From the NCBI RefSeq assembly GCF_900106795.1, contig NZ_FNNS01000016.1:17396-81395 (forward strand): a DNA stretch of 64,000 bases. Reading direction: 5' to 3'. The stretch is from Aequorivita viscosa (GTDB taxonomy: Bacteria; Bacteroidota; Bacteroidia; Flavobacteriales; Flavobacteriaceae). Shown here one piece after another: positions 38,867-47,339 of the stretch; position 1 is the stretch's first letter; every line of letters begins with the position of its first letter. The position numbers and the translations under genes are program-made. The notes under the pieces are model-generated. The model saw only the letters and a list, made by a program, of their open reading frames with translations, made no database searches and was not told where the DNA came from.

Positions 38867-39099
38867 GGTATTTCTCCGCCATCTTTTTTGACTCGATTTT
38901 GAATATAGTGGGTAATGAAAATTGTCTGTACTGTGTCTGGTCGAGCCTACCTTTGTCGGCAGACAGGCGCGGGCTCGAGGTGACATTGTTGGTATAAATC
39001 ACTTACTTTTACCCACTCAAAATAAGATAGAGCCTCTTTATTTTATTCGTTGATTAAACTAATAGTATTATTTTTTGTTCATTTATAATGTTTCTGAGT

Positions 39100-39118
39100 A
39101 TTCCGATGCAATCGGAAT
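39100..39118. repeat. Second palindrome between crtB and crtZ
   Basis: Perfect 8-bp arms ATTCCGAT / ATCGGAAT with a 3-base loop GCA, 13 bp after the crtB stop on the minus strand. No U run follows, so it is more likely an RNA-stabilising hairpin or repeat than a terminator. Confidence 0.6.
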
Positions 39119-39130
39119 GTATCAAAGACC

Positions 39131-39973
39131 TCACTTCACCAAATTTAATTGATATTTCAGATAGCTGCCGGTCAAAAGTCCGATTTTTTCAATATTCGGA
39201 ACTCTAATTCTTGAGTTTCTTATTTCGGCTGCAGGAGTTTTTTGTAATTTTTTTAATAACCTTCGATAGTATTTATAGGCCACAAAGACTCCCAATCTTG
39301 CTTCGTGTGGTAACTTCAGAATTCCTAGATATCCTTTTTTAAAATTATCTTCAATTTCTAAAATGATTTTTTCTTTTGAGATTTCATCTAAGGTGTTTAG
39401 GTCGATATTTGGAAAATAAGTTCGACTTAAAATTTCCTCGTCTTCTTTTATATCGCGTAAAAAATTCACTTTCTGGAAAGCAGAACCCAAATTCGTGGCA
39501 GCGTTTTTCAGTTCATCGTATTTTTCGGAATTACCTTTCACAAAAACCTGAAGGCACATCAAGCCAACAACATCTGCCGAGCCATAAATATAATCGTTAA
39601 ATTCTTCTACAGTAGTGTAAACGCTTTTGGTGAGATCCTGCCGCATGCTACTCATAAAAGTTTGGATTAACTCCCTGTCGATATTGTACTTATGAACGGT
39701 ATTCTGAAACGAATTTAAAATAGGGTTTAAGCTTATTCTGTCATCTAAAGCAAGCTGTAAGTCTCTTTCAAAACACTCGAAAAGCTTTTCCTTGTTGTAT
39801 TTATGAAATGAATCGACTATTTCATCGGCAAAACGAACAAATCCGTAAATGTTGTAAATATCTTGACGTATAGATGGTCCCAACATCTTCGTTGCCAAAG
39901 AAAAGGAAGTGCTGTAAGCCTGAGTCGTCTTTTTAGAGCACTCGTCTGATAGTATGTCGAATATTTCTTTCAC
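39131..39973 (-). CDS. crtB: Phytoene synthase
   Basis: 280 residues with the squalene/phytoene synthase fold. The first aspartate-rich motif is GFVRFADEIVD and the second region reads DYIYGSADVVGLM, followed by NFLRDIKEDEE. It condenses two geranylgeranyl diphosphates to phytoene at the membrane surface. The start overlaps the crtI stop by four bases (ATGA), indicating coupled translation. Confidence 0.95.
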   Translation of the reverse strand: MKEIFDILSDECSKKTTQAYSTSFSLATKMLGPSIRQDIYNIYGFVRFADEIVDSFHKYNKEKLFECFERDLQLALDDRISLNPILNSFQNTVHKYNIDRELIQTFMSSMRQDLTKSVYTTVEEFNDYIYGSADVVGLMCLQVFVKGNSEKYDELKNAATNLGSAFQKVNFLRDIKEDEEILSRTYFPNIDLNTLDEISKEKIILEIEDNFKKGYLGILKLPHEARLGVFVAYKYYRRLLKKLQKTPAAEIRNSRIRVPNIEKIGLLTGSYLKYQLNLVK

Positions 39974-41436
39974 TTTGTGTTGTTCTTATCAATCAATCCT
40001 GCGGCTAATTTTCCAGATATTAAAGCTGGTGGAACTCCTGGCCCTGGCACAGTGAGCTGTCCTGTAAAGAATAAGTTTTTTACTTTTCCACTCTTTAATT
40101 TTGGTCTTAAAAATGCAGTTTGCAATAACGTATTTGCCAAACCATAGGCATTCCCTTTATAACTATTGTATTCAGAAATAAAATCATTGATGCAAAAGGA
40201 TTCTTTAAATATAACGTGTTTTTTTACAGTTTGCCCGGTTACTTTTTCTAAACGAGTTATAATTTCTTCAAAATATTCTTCCCTGAGTTCTGGAATATCA
40301 TTTAGGTCTGGGGCTAACGGAATCAAGAATATACCTGCTTCTTTTCCTTTAGGAGCAAAACAGTCTTCCGTTTTGGAAGGAAAACTTGCATAGAACAATG
40401 GTTCTTTAGGCCATTCAGGACTATCGTAAATAGCTTTGGAATGCGCCTCAAAATCAACGTCGAAAAAAAGAGTGTGATGAGCTACGTTATCTATAGGTTT
40501 GTCAAAGCCTACATAGAATAGTAGGGCAGAGGGCGCCAATGTTTTTTTATTCCAGTACTTTTCTGAATATTGTCGTAACGATGATGGCAATAAAGTTTCG
40601 GTATGATGATAATCTGCACCACTTAAAACGATATCTGTCTTAATCTCATCACCATTTATTACTAAACCAGTTGCCTTACGCTCTTCAACTACAATTTTTT
40701 CTACGTGTTGGCTTGTCTTAATTTTAACTCCCAATTCTTTAGCGAGACTAGCAATTCCATCTACAACCGAAAACATTCCATTTTGTGGATGAAAAGTTCC
40801 CAATCCAAAATCGGCGTAGTTCATAAAGTTATAAAATGCTGGAGTTCGCGACGGTTTGGCGCCTAAAAATAACACTGGAAATTCTAAAATTGAAATCAAT
40901 CTTGGGTTGGTAAATTCAGAACGTACTTCTTTACTTATAGTGCTGAAAAATTGAGTGATTTTTTTCGCAGTCTCCACGGTAATTAGCTCCATTGGGGAAA
41001 CTCCAGGACGATAGACCAAATCTTTAATGGCAATATTATAATTGTCTTGAGCTTTGGCAATAAACTTTTTTAGTTTCACAGAACTTCCAGGCTCTTCAGT
41101 TTCAAAAGCGATACATATTTTTTCTAAAGTATCGGCAATAGTGATATAATCGTTATCGCCAAAATAGACCCTATATGCTGGATTTAACTTTAGTAAGGAA
41201 TAATAATCTGATGGTTTTTTATTGAAGTCTGAAAAGAATTTTTCAAAAACATCTGGCATCCAATACCACGTAGGCCCTAAGTCGAAAGTAAACTCATCTT
41301 TCTTTAATTGACGCGCGCGACCGCCAATTGCTTCATTTTTCTCATAAATGGTTACATCGTGACCAGCTTGTGCCAAATAGCAAGAAGCAGCCAAAGCTGA
41401 GAAACCAGAACCAATAACAGCAATGTCTTTTTTCAT
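39970..41436 (-). CDS. crtI: Phytoene desaturase
   Basis: 488 residues from the ATG at 41434-41436; four more codons to a TTG are open. FAD motif DIAVIGSGFSALAASCYLAQAG at the N-terminus and the CrtI C-terminal signature LFFTGQLTVPGPGVPPALISG. It desaturates phytoene to lycopene. First gene of crtI-crtB-crtZ-crtY; a MerR regulator lies upstream on the same strand with an 83-bp gap. Confidence 0.95.
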   Translation of the reverse strand: MKKDIAVIGSGFSALAASCYLAQAGHDVTIYEKNEAIGGRARQLKKDEFTFDLGPTWYWMPDVFEKFFSDFNKKPSDYYSLLKLNPAYRVYFGDNDYITIADTLEKICIAFETEEPGSSVKLKKFIAKAQDNYNIAIKDLVYRPGVSPMELITVETAKKITQFFSTISKEVRSEFTNPRLISILEFPVLFLGAKPSRTPAFYNFMNYADFGLGTFHPQNGMFSVVDGIASLAKELGVKIKTSQHVEKIVVEERKATGLVINGDEIKTDIVLSGADYHHTETLLPSSLRQYSEKYWNKKTLAPSALLFYVGFDKPIDNVAHHTLFFDVDFEAHSKAIYDSPEWPKEPLFYASFPSKTEDCFAPKGKEAGIFLIPLAPDLNDIPELREEYFEEIITRLEKVTGQTVKKHVIFKESFCINDFISEYNSYKGNAYGLANTLLQTAFLRPKLKSGKVKNLFFTGQLTVPGPGVPPALISGKLAAGLIDKNNTK

Positions 41437-41445
41437 ATTGTTTAA

Positions 41446-41453
41446 CAAAAATA
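41446..41453 (-). promoter_or_regulatory. -7 promoter element of the carotenoid operon
   Basis: The minus strand reads TATTTTTG about 10 bp before the crtI ATG. A similar TTTTTG lies 13 bp further upstream. The surrounding 41440-41520 region is the natural place for a CarH-like operator; I could not define one with certainty. Confidence 0.5.
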
Positions 41454-41519
41454 CAATTTATTTAAACAAAAATGAAAACTGAATAGATTTAATTTTAAGT
41501 TAAATTCATTTTCAACACG

Positions 41520-42410
41520 TTAGAATGACTTTTTAAGGTGATTTTTAAAATGGTCAATCGCCTCAAATAACTTTATGTTTTTATGTTTCGTTTCAAAAGT
41601 GCGTACTCTATTTCCTAAGATCCACAGTTCATTTTTTGACCCTACTTGTTCTTGGAAGCTATCGATATACGATTTCAAATTTTCTGTTTCAGGTTGTATT
41701 GTAAAGTAACTCACAAACACCGCATTAGGCATTTGTTTTTGTACGTGTTTCAGGCTTTCAATAGGAATGTTTGGACCGAGGTAAAGTGTTGGAAATCCGT
41801 TAGAAACTAGTTCGTAATGGGCGTAGAGAAGGCTAATTTCGTGAATTTCGGAGGAAGGGAGGTAAAGAATAAAAATAGGAAAATCTTTTTCTACAATTTG
41901 TTTTTTTAACTTGGCAGTTTCAAGAATTAAGCTGTGTTTTATTTTTTCAGAAATAAAATGTTCGTGAGAAGGGTCTATGGAGCCTATGTGCCAGAGTACA
42001 CCTGTTTTATTCAGTAGCGGTACGAAAATTTTTGAATATACATCGCTGTAGCTCTTTTTTTCTAACAAATTTTTCAGGGTTTCATCAAATTTCTGTCCGT
42101 CAAATTCTAACATGGCCGATTTGAACATTTCAAGGCCATAGGTAGCGGCGTGGATTTCCATATCCTCTTTAATCAAGGATTGTATTTGAGCCGGAGTCAT
42201 TCCCGCAAGTTTTGAAATTTTATAACCTGCTTTATATAAATAGGTGATGTTAAGAAGTTTTTTTAAACTTTCAAGATCGTACTTCCGAATGTTGGTATCC
42301 GTGCGATCTGGTTCTAATAAGTGATATCGTTTCTCCCAAATGCGTATGGTGTGCGCCTTTACGCTCGATAGATTTTCAAGATCTTTTATGCTGAATTCCG
42401 TTTTTACCAC
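41520..42410 (-). CDS. MerR-family regulator with B12-binding (CarH/LitR-like) module
   Basis: 296 residues from a GTG at 42408-42410. N-terminal MerR helix-turn-helix (residues 3-70: FSIKDLENLSSVKAHTIRIW). The C-terminal part matches cobalamin-binding light sensors: the helical-bundle signature W-x9-E-H (Trp140, Glu150, His151) and, 40 residues later, E-x-H (Glu188, His190), where the lower axial histidine of CarH stands. The following Gly of the usual ExHxxG is Ser here. This predicts an adenosylcobalamin-dependent, light-released repressor of the adjacent crt operon. Known CarH and LitR proteins act this way; the link here is inferred. Confidence 0.85.
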   Translation of the reverse strand: MVKTEFSIKDLENLSSVKAHTIRIWEKRYHLLEPDRTDTNIRKYDLESLKKLLNITYLYKAGYKISKLAGMTPAQIQSLIKEDMEIHAATYGLEMFKSAMLEFDGQKFDETLKNLLEKKSYSDVYSKIFVPLLNKTGVLWHIGSIDPSHEHFISEKIKHSLILETAKLKKQIVEKDFPIFILYLPSSEIHEISLLYAHYELVSNGFPTLYLGPNIPIESLKHVQKQMPNAVFVSYFTIQPETENLKSYIDSFQEQVGSKNELWILGNRVRTFETKHKNIKLFEAIDHFKNHLKKSF

Positions 42411-42516
42411 AACTAAAAATTTCGGTTAAAGTACTAAAAAGAATGGAGTTGTGTTTAGTTTTTTTGAAGAATGACTGAACAAATTTTTCGGGAGCTGCAA
42501 TTTGATTTGTTTCGTT

Positions 42517-42556
42517 AAAAACAAAGAACCCCGCCAAACAAAGGTTTAGCGAGGCT
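42517..42556 (-). terminator. Intrinsic terminator after tRNA-Leu
   Basis: Minus-strand stem of about 11 bp (CCTCGCTAAAC / GTTTGGCGGGG with two G-U pairs), loop CTTT, then a U-rich tail (plus-strand A run 42517-42525). Confidence 0.75.
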
Positions 42557-42563
42557 TTTATAG

Positions 42564-42647
42564 TACCCGGAATGAGACTTGAACTCACACGCCCGTAAGG
42601 ACACATGGCCCTCAACCATGCCTGTCTACCAATTCCAGCACCCGGGT
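42564..42647 (-). tRNA. tRNA-Leu (anticodon GAG)
   Basis: 84 bases on the minus strand. Acceptor stem ACCCGGG / TCCGGGT with discriminator A; D arm CTGGAATTGGTAGACAG; anticodon stem CATGG / CCATG with loop TTGAGGG giving anticodon GAG; long class II variable arm; T arm GTGAG-TTCAAGT-CTCAT. The CCA end is not encoded. A terminator follows directly. Confidence 0.95.
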
Positions 42648-42943
42648 AGCGGTGTTGCTAAATTTTCAAATTGCAAGTATGAATTGTTTATCACACTTTT
42701 CGCTTACAAGCCTTTTTCTTAGCGGGCACAAATATAAGGTATTTTAGATATTTTGAAGGATGAAAAAATGGGATTAATCAAAAAAATAATTAAAATAGGT
42801 TTTTGGTAAGAACCGCATTACAGCATCAAAGCACGTGCTAGAAAAAATTAAAAAGAAATACCCTCATTTTTTCGAGAATCTATTTCAATCACTATGTTAC
42901 AGGAGTTATGATGTATATCATTCTTTTTCAGTAAAATCCGCCT
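42648..42943. other. Non-coding stretch between tRNA-Leu and mlaE
   Basis: Holds the tRNA promoter on the minus strand (not pinned down) and no gene. The mlaE -7 box follows at 42944. Confidence 0.5.
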
Positions 42944-42951
42944 TATATTTG
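42944..42951 (+). promoter_or_regulatory. -7 promoter element of the mla operon
   Basis: TATATTTG matches TAnnTTTG, 17 bp before the mlaE ATG. Confidence 0.55.
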
Positions 42952-42968
42952 AGGTTTACCTGTTTCAA

Positions 42969-43751
42969 ATGTCTAGATCAACCTCTTTTTTAGATCGTTC
43001 CAAATCATTCTTCGCTGAAATTGGCGATATGACTTTATTTGCCGGACGTTTTTTTCGGGAATTGTTCAGTACGCCATTTGAGTTTAAGGAATTAATCCGC
43101 CAATGTTATAATATGGGAATTCGCTCCCTATTTTTAGTAATGGTAACTGGGTTTATTTTAGGGCTGGTATTTACGCTTCAATCGCGCCCCACCTTGGCCG
43201 ACTTGGGTGCCGAAGCCTGGATGCCTTCTATGATTAGTATATCAATTGTTAGGGAAATTGGACCCGTAATTATTGCTCTTATTTGCGCCGGAAGAATCGG
43301 GTCGGGTATAGGAGCAGAGCTTGGCTCGATGCGCGTTACAGAGCAAATTGATGCCATGGAAGTTTCTGGCACCAATCCGTTTAAATACTTAGTTGTAACC
43401 AGAATACTTGCGGTTACTTTAATGTTGCCGTTGCTCGTTATAGTTGGCGATGCCGTAGCATTAATAGGTTCTGCAATTATTGAAAATTTAAAAGGCGACG
43501 TATCATATACCTTATATTTCAACAAAATTTTTGATGCCTTGAGTTTTAGCGATTTACTTCCCGCAACTGTTAAAACAGTATTTTTTGGGTTTGCAATCGG
43601 GCTTGTGGGAACTTACAAAGGATACAATTGTGCAAAGGGAACCGTGGGAGTAGGAGAAGCATCAAATTCCGCTGTGGTGTACACTTCGATGCTCTTGTTT
43701 ATAATTGATTTTATCGCCGTATTTGTTTCAGACATATTTTTTGAAATCTAG
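42969..43751 (+). CDS. mlaE: MlaE-like ABC transporter permease
   Basis: 260 residues with about five membrane segments. Family motifs: the LVFTLQSRPTLADLGAE loop, REIGPVIIALICAGRIGSGIGAELGSMRVTEQIDAMEV (EQIDAME is typical) and the C-terminal SNSAVVYTSMLLFIIDF. It forms the inner-membrane core of the phospholipid transport complex with MlaF and MlaD, which maintains outer-membrane asymmetry. The next gene starts immediately after the stop. No mlaB or mlaC is next to it. Confidence 0.94.
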   Translation: MSRSTSFLDRSKSFFAEIGDMTLFAGRFFRELFSTPFEFKELIRQCYNMGIRSLFLVMVTGFILGLVFTLQSRPTLADLGAEAWMPSMISISIVREIGPVIIALICAGRIGSGIGAELGSMRVTEQIDAMEVSGTNPFKYLVVTRILAVTLMLPLLVIVGDAVALIGSAIIENLKGDVSYTLYFNKIFDALSFSDLLPATVKTVFFGFAIGLVGTYKGYNCAKGTVGVGEASNSAVVYTSMLLFIIDFIAVFVSDIFFEI

Positions 43752-44501
43752 ATGAAAAAAGAAAACCAAAAACCTGTACTCGAATTAAAAGACATCCATA
43801 AGAGCTTCGGAAAAAACCACGTGCTCAAAGGATTCAGCCTTAAACTTCACGAAGGTGAAAACCTAGTAATCATGGGGAAATCTGGTTCAGGAAAGTCCGT
43901 AATGGTAAAGTGTATTGTAGGCCTAATTCAGCCAGACAGCGGTAGCATCACTATTAAAGATCAGAATATTATCACTATGGGGCAAAAGGAATTGGACTTT
44001 TTACGAACAGAAATTGGATACCTTTTTCAAGGAAGCGCTTTATACGATTCTATGACGGTTCGAGAAAATTTAGAGTTTCCTTTAAGGCGGCATAAAGATA
44101 AAATTGAAAACTTTCAAGGAACCGATGAAGCTGTAAAAGCTGCATTAGAAAGTGTTGGATTGCTGCATACATTAGATTTAATGCCCTCTGAACTTTCTGG
44201 CGGAATGCAACGTAGGGTAGCTTTGGCCAGAGCGTTGATTTTAAAGCCCAAAATTATAATGTATGACGAACCAACCACAGGTTTAGACCCAATAACGGCA
44301 AATGAAATTATTCAACTTATGCGAAATATTCAAATTGAATATAACACATCATCCCTCATCATTACGCACGATGTAGATTGTGCGCGGGTAATTTCAAACC
44401 GAATTATTTTACTGGTAGATGGAATTAATTATGCAGAAGGAACTTACGAGGAACTTTCAAACTCGAGCGATCCTCAAACCAGGGCATTCTTTAAAAATTA
44501 A
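43752..44501 (+). CDS. mlaF: MlaF-like ABC transporter ATP-binding protein
   Basis: 249 residues. Walker A GKSGSGKS at 42-49, signature LSGGMQRR, Walker B MYDEPTTGLDP with normal catalytic Glu, His switch ITHD. Cytosolic ATPase of the MlaFED complex. The start codon directly abuts the mlaE stop; mlaD follows after four bases. Confidence 0.95.
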   Translation: MKKENQKPVLELKDIHKSFGKNHVLKGFSLKLHEGENLVIMGKSGSGKSVMVKCIVGLIQPDSGSITIKDQNIITMGQKELDFLRTEIGYLFQGSALYDSMTVRENLEFPLRRHKDKIENFQGTDEAVKAALESVGLLHTLDLMPSELSGGMQRRVALARALILKPKIIMYDEPTTGLDPITANEIIQLMRNIQIEYNTSSLIITHDVDCARVISNRIILLVDGINYAEGTYEELSNSSDPQTRAFFKN

Positions 44502-44505
44502 ACGT

Positions 44506-45492
44506 ATGGCAAAATCGACTTCACAAAAAATAAAAGTTGGAATATTCGTGGTTGTGGGAACTATCCTTCTCATTGGCGCACTTTATTCCATAGGAAAACG
44601 GCAGCATATTTTCAGCAAAACCACACAGGTTTATGCCGTTTTTGGAAACGTAAATGGGTTGCAAATAGGTAATAATGTCCGCTATTCTGGAATAAACGTT
44701 GGCACGGTAAGTAAAATTGAAATGACCGAAGTTGGAAAGATTACAATCCAAATGTCGGTAGAAGAAAAAACCGCCTCATTTATCAAGAAAGATGCAATCG
44801 CTTCCATTGGGTCAGATGGGTTGGTGGGTAGTATGGTTGTAAATATTATCCCAGGTAAAAACAAGCAAGCCGTGCGAATCGCTACTGGCGATACCATTCA
44901 GTCGTACAGTAAAATTGGGGCAGACGATATGCTTTCAACATTAAATACAACAAATGAAAATGCTGCTCTATTGACTTCGGATTTATTGAAAATAACCAAT
45001 CAGATTTTAGAAGGAAAAGGAACTTTAGGTGCCTTGATCAACGATACGATCTTGGCTCAAGACATTCGGCAAATAATGATTGAGCTTAGAAAAACCTCTG
45101 AAGGAACAGGGTTGGCTGTGTCTAGAATAAACAGGATTATTTCTAAAATTAATTATGATGAAAGCGCCGCGGCTGTAATTTTGAGCGATACGGTTACAGC
45201 AAATCAAATTAGAAATGTATTTGAAAATCTTGAAAAATCTAGTGAGGATATAAATGAAGTAACCAAAAATTTGAATGAATATTTAACTGAAATTAAATCA
45301 GGAAAAGGCGCATTAAATTATATTACACAAGACGAAACCTTTGTGAAAAATGTTGATTCTACAATGCTTCAGATAAAAGAAGCATCCGAAAAATTAAACC
45401 AAAACATGGAAGCCCTAAAACACAATTTCTTCTTCCGTGGCTATTTCAGAAAACTAGAGAGACAAGAACGAAGAGCAGCCAAAGCGAAGTGA
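44506..45492 (+). CDS. mlaD: MlaD-like lipid-binding protein (MCE domain)
   Basis: 328 residues from the ATG at 44506; the frame is open into mlaF but lacks sense there. One membrane anchor (residues about 9-30), an MCE domain (VYAVFGNVNGLQIGNNVRYSG, then DGLVGSMVVNIIPG), and a long C-terminal helical part with coiled-coil character (KSSEDINEVTKNLNEYL). It binds lipid in the periplasm and carries it between the membranes. C-terminus basic. Followed by the Crp/Fnr gene after 47 bp. Confidence 0.93.
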   Translation: MAKSTSQKIKVGIFVVVGTILLIGALYSIGKRQHIFSKTTQVYAVFGNVNGLQIGNNVRYSGINVGTVSKIEMTEVGKITIQMSVEEKTASFIKKDAIASIGSDGLVGSMVVNIIPGKNKQAVRIATGDTIQSYSKIGADDMLSTLNTTNENAALLTSDLLKITNQILEGKGTLGALINDTILAQDIRQIMIELRKTSEGTGLAVSRINRIISKINYDESAAAVILSDTVTANQIRNVFENLEKSSEDINEVTKNLNEYLTEIKSGKGALNYITQDETFVKNVDSTMLQIKEASEKLNQNMEALKHNFFFRGYFRKLERQERRAAKAK

Positions 45493-45539
45493 TTTTAAAT
45501 CCGTATTTTAGCTATTCAAAAACCACCAAAATAATTTGA

Positions 45540-46172
45540 ATGCTAAGTAATTTAAAACAAAACTTCTCGCATCTTTTTGAAGATGATTTGATAGCAGAAA
45601 TAAACCAAGTAGGTAATTTAATACACGTAACAGAAGGGGACAAGCTAATTGAAATTGGAGATTATTTGCGCTCTATGCCGTTATTGATTTCGGGAGCTAT
45701 AAAAATCCTGAGAGAAGATAGCGAAGGCGACGAGCTTTTATTGTACTTTCTAGAACCCGGTGATACTTGCGCCATGACCCTTACTTGCTGTTTAGGACAA
45801 AAAAAGAGTGAAATTAGGGCCCTCGCGGAATTAGACACCACACTGGTTATGATCCCAGTTCAAAAAATGGAAGAATGGATGGGCAGGTTTAAAAGTTGGC
45901 GAAACTTTGTATTGGCCAGTTATCACACACGGCTTATGGAAATGCTTGATACCATTGACAGCATCGCCTTTTTGAATATGGATGAGCGATTGGTAAAATA
46001 CCTTCGCGACAAAAAAAATATTGCGAAAACTGATGTAATTGCTTCCACGCATCAAGAAATTGCTTACGAACTGCACACATCGCGAGTAGTGGTTTCACGT
46101 TTGTTGAAGAAATTGGAATCAATGGGGAAAATAGCGCTTAACCGAAACAGTATCAAGATAATTGAACTTTAA
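45540..46172 (+). CDS. Crp/Fnr family transcription regulator, candidate master of the GTAAC-N4-GTTAC regulon
   Basis: 210 residues. N-terminal cyclic-nucleotide-binding-like beta roll (residues 15-110) and C-terminal winged helix (about 150-205). Cys77, Cys83 and Cys84 (EPGDTCAMTLTCC) cluster in the sensor domain and could sense redox or reactive sulfur; the CxxC spacing of FNR iron-sulfur clusters is absent. The recognition helix reads TSRVVVSRLLKKL: the FNR pattern E-x-x-S-R becomes V-x-x-S-R, consistent with a half-site other than TTGAT. Six GTAAC-N4-GTTAC palindromes follow in the next 12 kb, the first 38 bp after this gene. Confidence 0.9.
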   Translation: MLSNLKQNFSHLFEDDLIAEINQVGNLIHVTEGDKLIEIGDYLRSMPLLISGAIKILREDSEGDELLLYFLEPGDTCAMTLTCCLGQKKSEIRALAELDTTLVMIPVQKMEEWMGRFKSWRNFVLASYHTRLMEMLDTIDSIAFLNMDERLVKYLRDKKNIAKTDVIASTHQEIAYELHTSRVVVSRLLKKLESMGKIALNRNSIKIIEL

Positions 46173-46209
46173 AGAAATTGCTTTTTAAACTTTATTTTTC
46201 GGGCTGAAT

Positions 46210-46223
46210 GTAACTTTTGTTAC
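46210..46223. promoter_or_regulatory. Operator A, GTAAC-N4-GTTAC, before the cytochrome c gene
   Basis: GTAACTTTTGTTAC, a perfect 5-bp inverted repeat with N4 spacer. Its centre (46216.5) is 29.5 bp upstream of the -7 box TATTTTTG at 46246-46253, which places it near -41 from the predicted start site. Confidence 0.8.
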
Positions 46224-46245
46224 TGCTAAAAATTCTTTTCTAGCT

Positions 46246-46253
46246 TATTTTTG
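46246..46253 (+). promoter_or_regulatory. -7 promoter element of the cytochrome c gene
   Basis: TATTTTTG matches TAnnTTTG. An ATG at 46256 follows so closely that translation must start at the later ATG, 46280. Confidence 0.7.
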
Positions 46254-46279
46254 AAATGTTTCAACTTAAACCGCATCTT

Positions 46280-47305
46280 ATGAAAATATTTCTCACATTT
46301 TTTATGGCTATTCTGTTGGCTTCCTGTAACGATACTGTTCGTAAAGAGTATTCAGGAATGACAGCAAATGATGATTTTGCTAAAGCAGAACTTGTTCAAA
46401 ATCATCCAGGAAAAAAATTGATGGAAAACAATTGCTACGTTTGTCATAACCCGAAAACAGCCGAAGATCGCATGATTGCCCCACCCATGGTAGCGGTGAA
46501 AATGCACTATCTTTCCGAAGAAACTTCAAAAGAAGAATTTAGTAATAATATGGTCACGTTTTTAGAAAAACCATCCAAAGCAAATTCAAAAATGCCCGGT
46601 GCGGTTAAAAAGTTTGGTTTAATGCCATATCAGTTCTATCCAAAGGAAACCATCAGGCAGATTGCAGATTATATGTACGATAACGACATAGAAGAACCTG
46701 AGTGGTTTGAGGCGCATTATTCCGAAATGCACGGCGATAGACCTAGAATGAAAGGGAAAAAAGGACAGGGCAAAGGCAAAGGAATGATGAGAAGCAATCA
46801 AACAGGTAATACGCAACAATTAACAATTGAAGAACACGGAATGCAAATGGCGCAAACCACAAAAGCTGAATTAGGTAAAAACTTAATGGGACAAATTCAA
46901 AAAAATGGAGTAATCGCAGCACTCGATTTCTGTAATATCCAAGCCATGCCTATAACCGATAGCATGTCGGTAGTGCACAATGCACATATTAAACGGGTAT
47001 CAGACAAGCCAAGGAACCCTAAAAACAAAGCCAATGCAATAGAATTGGAACACGTGCAGACATTTAAAAACCAAGTGGCTGCCGGTAAGGAGGTCAAGCC
47101 TATTGTAACTTCGATGGGAGAAAAAAGCAAGTTTTACTATCCCATTGTAACCAATTCTATGTGCCTAAAATGCCACGGTACGCCTGAAAAAGAAATAGAA
47201 AGTCTTACGCTAACAAATATTTTGAAGCACTATCCAAACGATAAAGCAACAGGATATGGTGAAAATGAAGTTAGGGGAATTTGGAGTATTGAGTTTGATA
47301 AATAA
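46280..47305 (+). CDS. Cytochrome c lipoprotein with DUF3365 (Tll0287-like) haem domain
   Basis: 341 residues from the ATG at 46280 with lipobox LLASC. First haem domain with CYVCH (about residue 48), predicted class I cytochrome c. A basic linker (RMKGKKGQGKGKGMM) follows, then a DUF3365 domain with a second haem site CLKCH near residue 300. DUF3365 is found in redox or gas sensors and in electron-transfer proteins. It is tied by operator A to the Crp/Fnr protein next door. Probably periplasmic, membrane anchored; its electron partner is not known. Confidence 0.87.
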   Translation: MKIFLTFFMAILLASCNDTVRKEYSGMTANDDFAKAELVQNHPGKKLMENNCYVCHNPKTAEDRMIAPPMVAVKMHYLSEETSKEEFSNNMVTFLEKPSKANSKMPGAVKKFGLMPYQFYPKETIRQIADYMYDNDIEEPEWFEAHYSEMHGDRPRMKGKKGQGKGKGMMRSNQTGNTQQLTIEEHGMQMAQTTKAELGKNLMGQIQKNGVIAALDFCNIQAMPITDSMSVVHNAHIKRVSDKPRNPKNKANAIELEHVQTFKNQVAAGKEVKPIVTSMGEKSKFYYPIVTNSMCLKCHGTPEKEIESLTLTNILKHYPNDKATGYGENEVRGIWSIEFDK

Positions 47306-47339
47306 TTATTCAGATTAAGCACTTGCGTTAAAAAAAGTT

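Noticed and set aside
38799..39002. 67-codon open frame between crtZ and crtB
   Set aside because: Lies over palindromes and dispersed repeat and overlaps the crtZ start region; no protein-like pattern.
39100..39118. Terminator after crtB
   Set aside because: The hairpin is perfect but has no U run on the minus strand, so I list it as a palindrome only.
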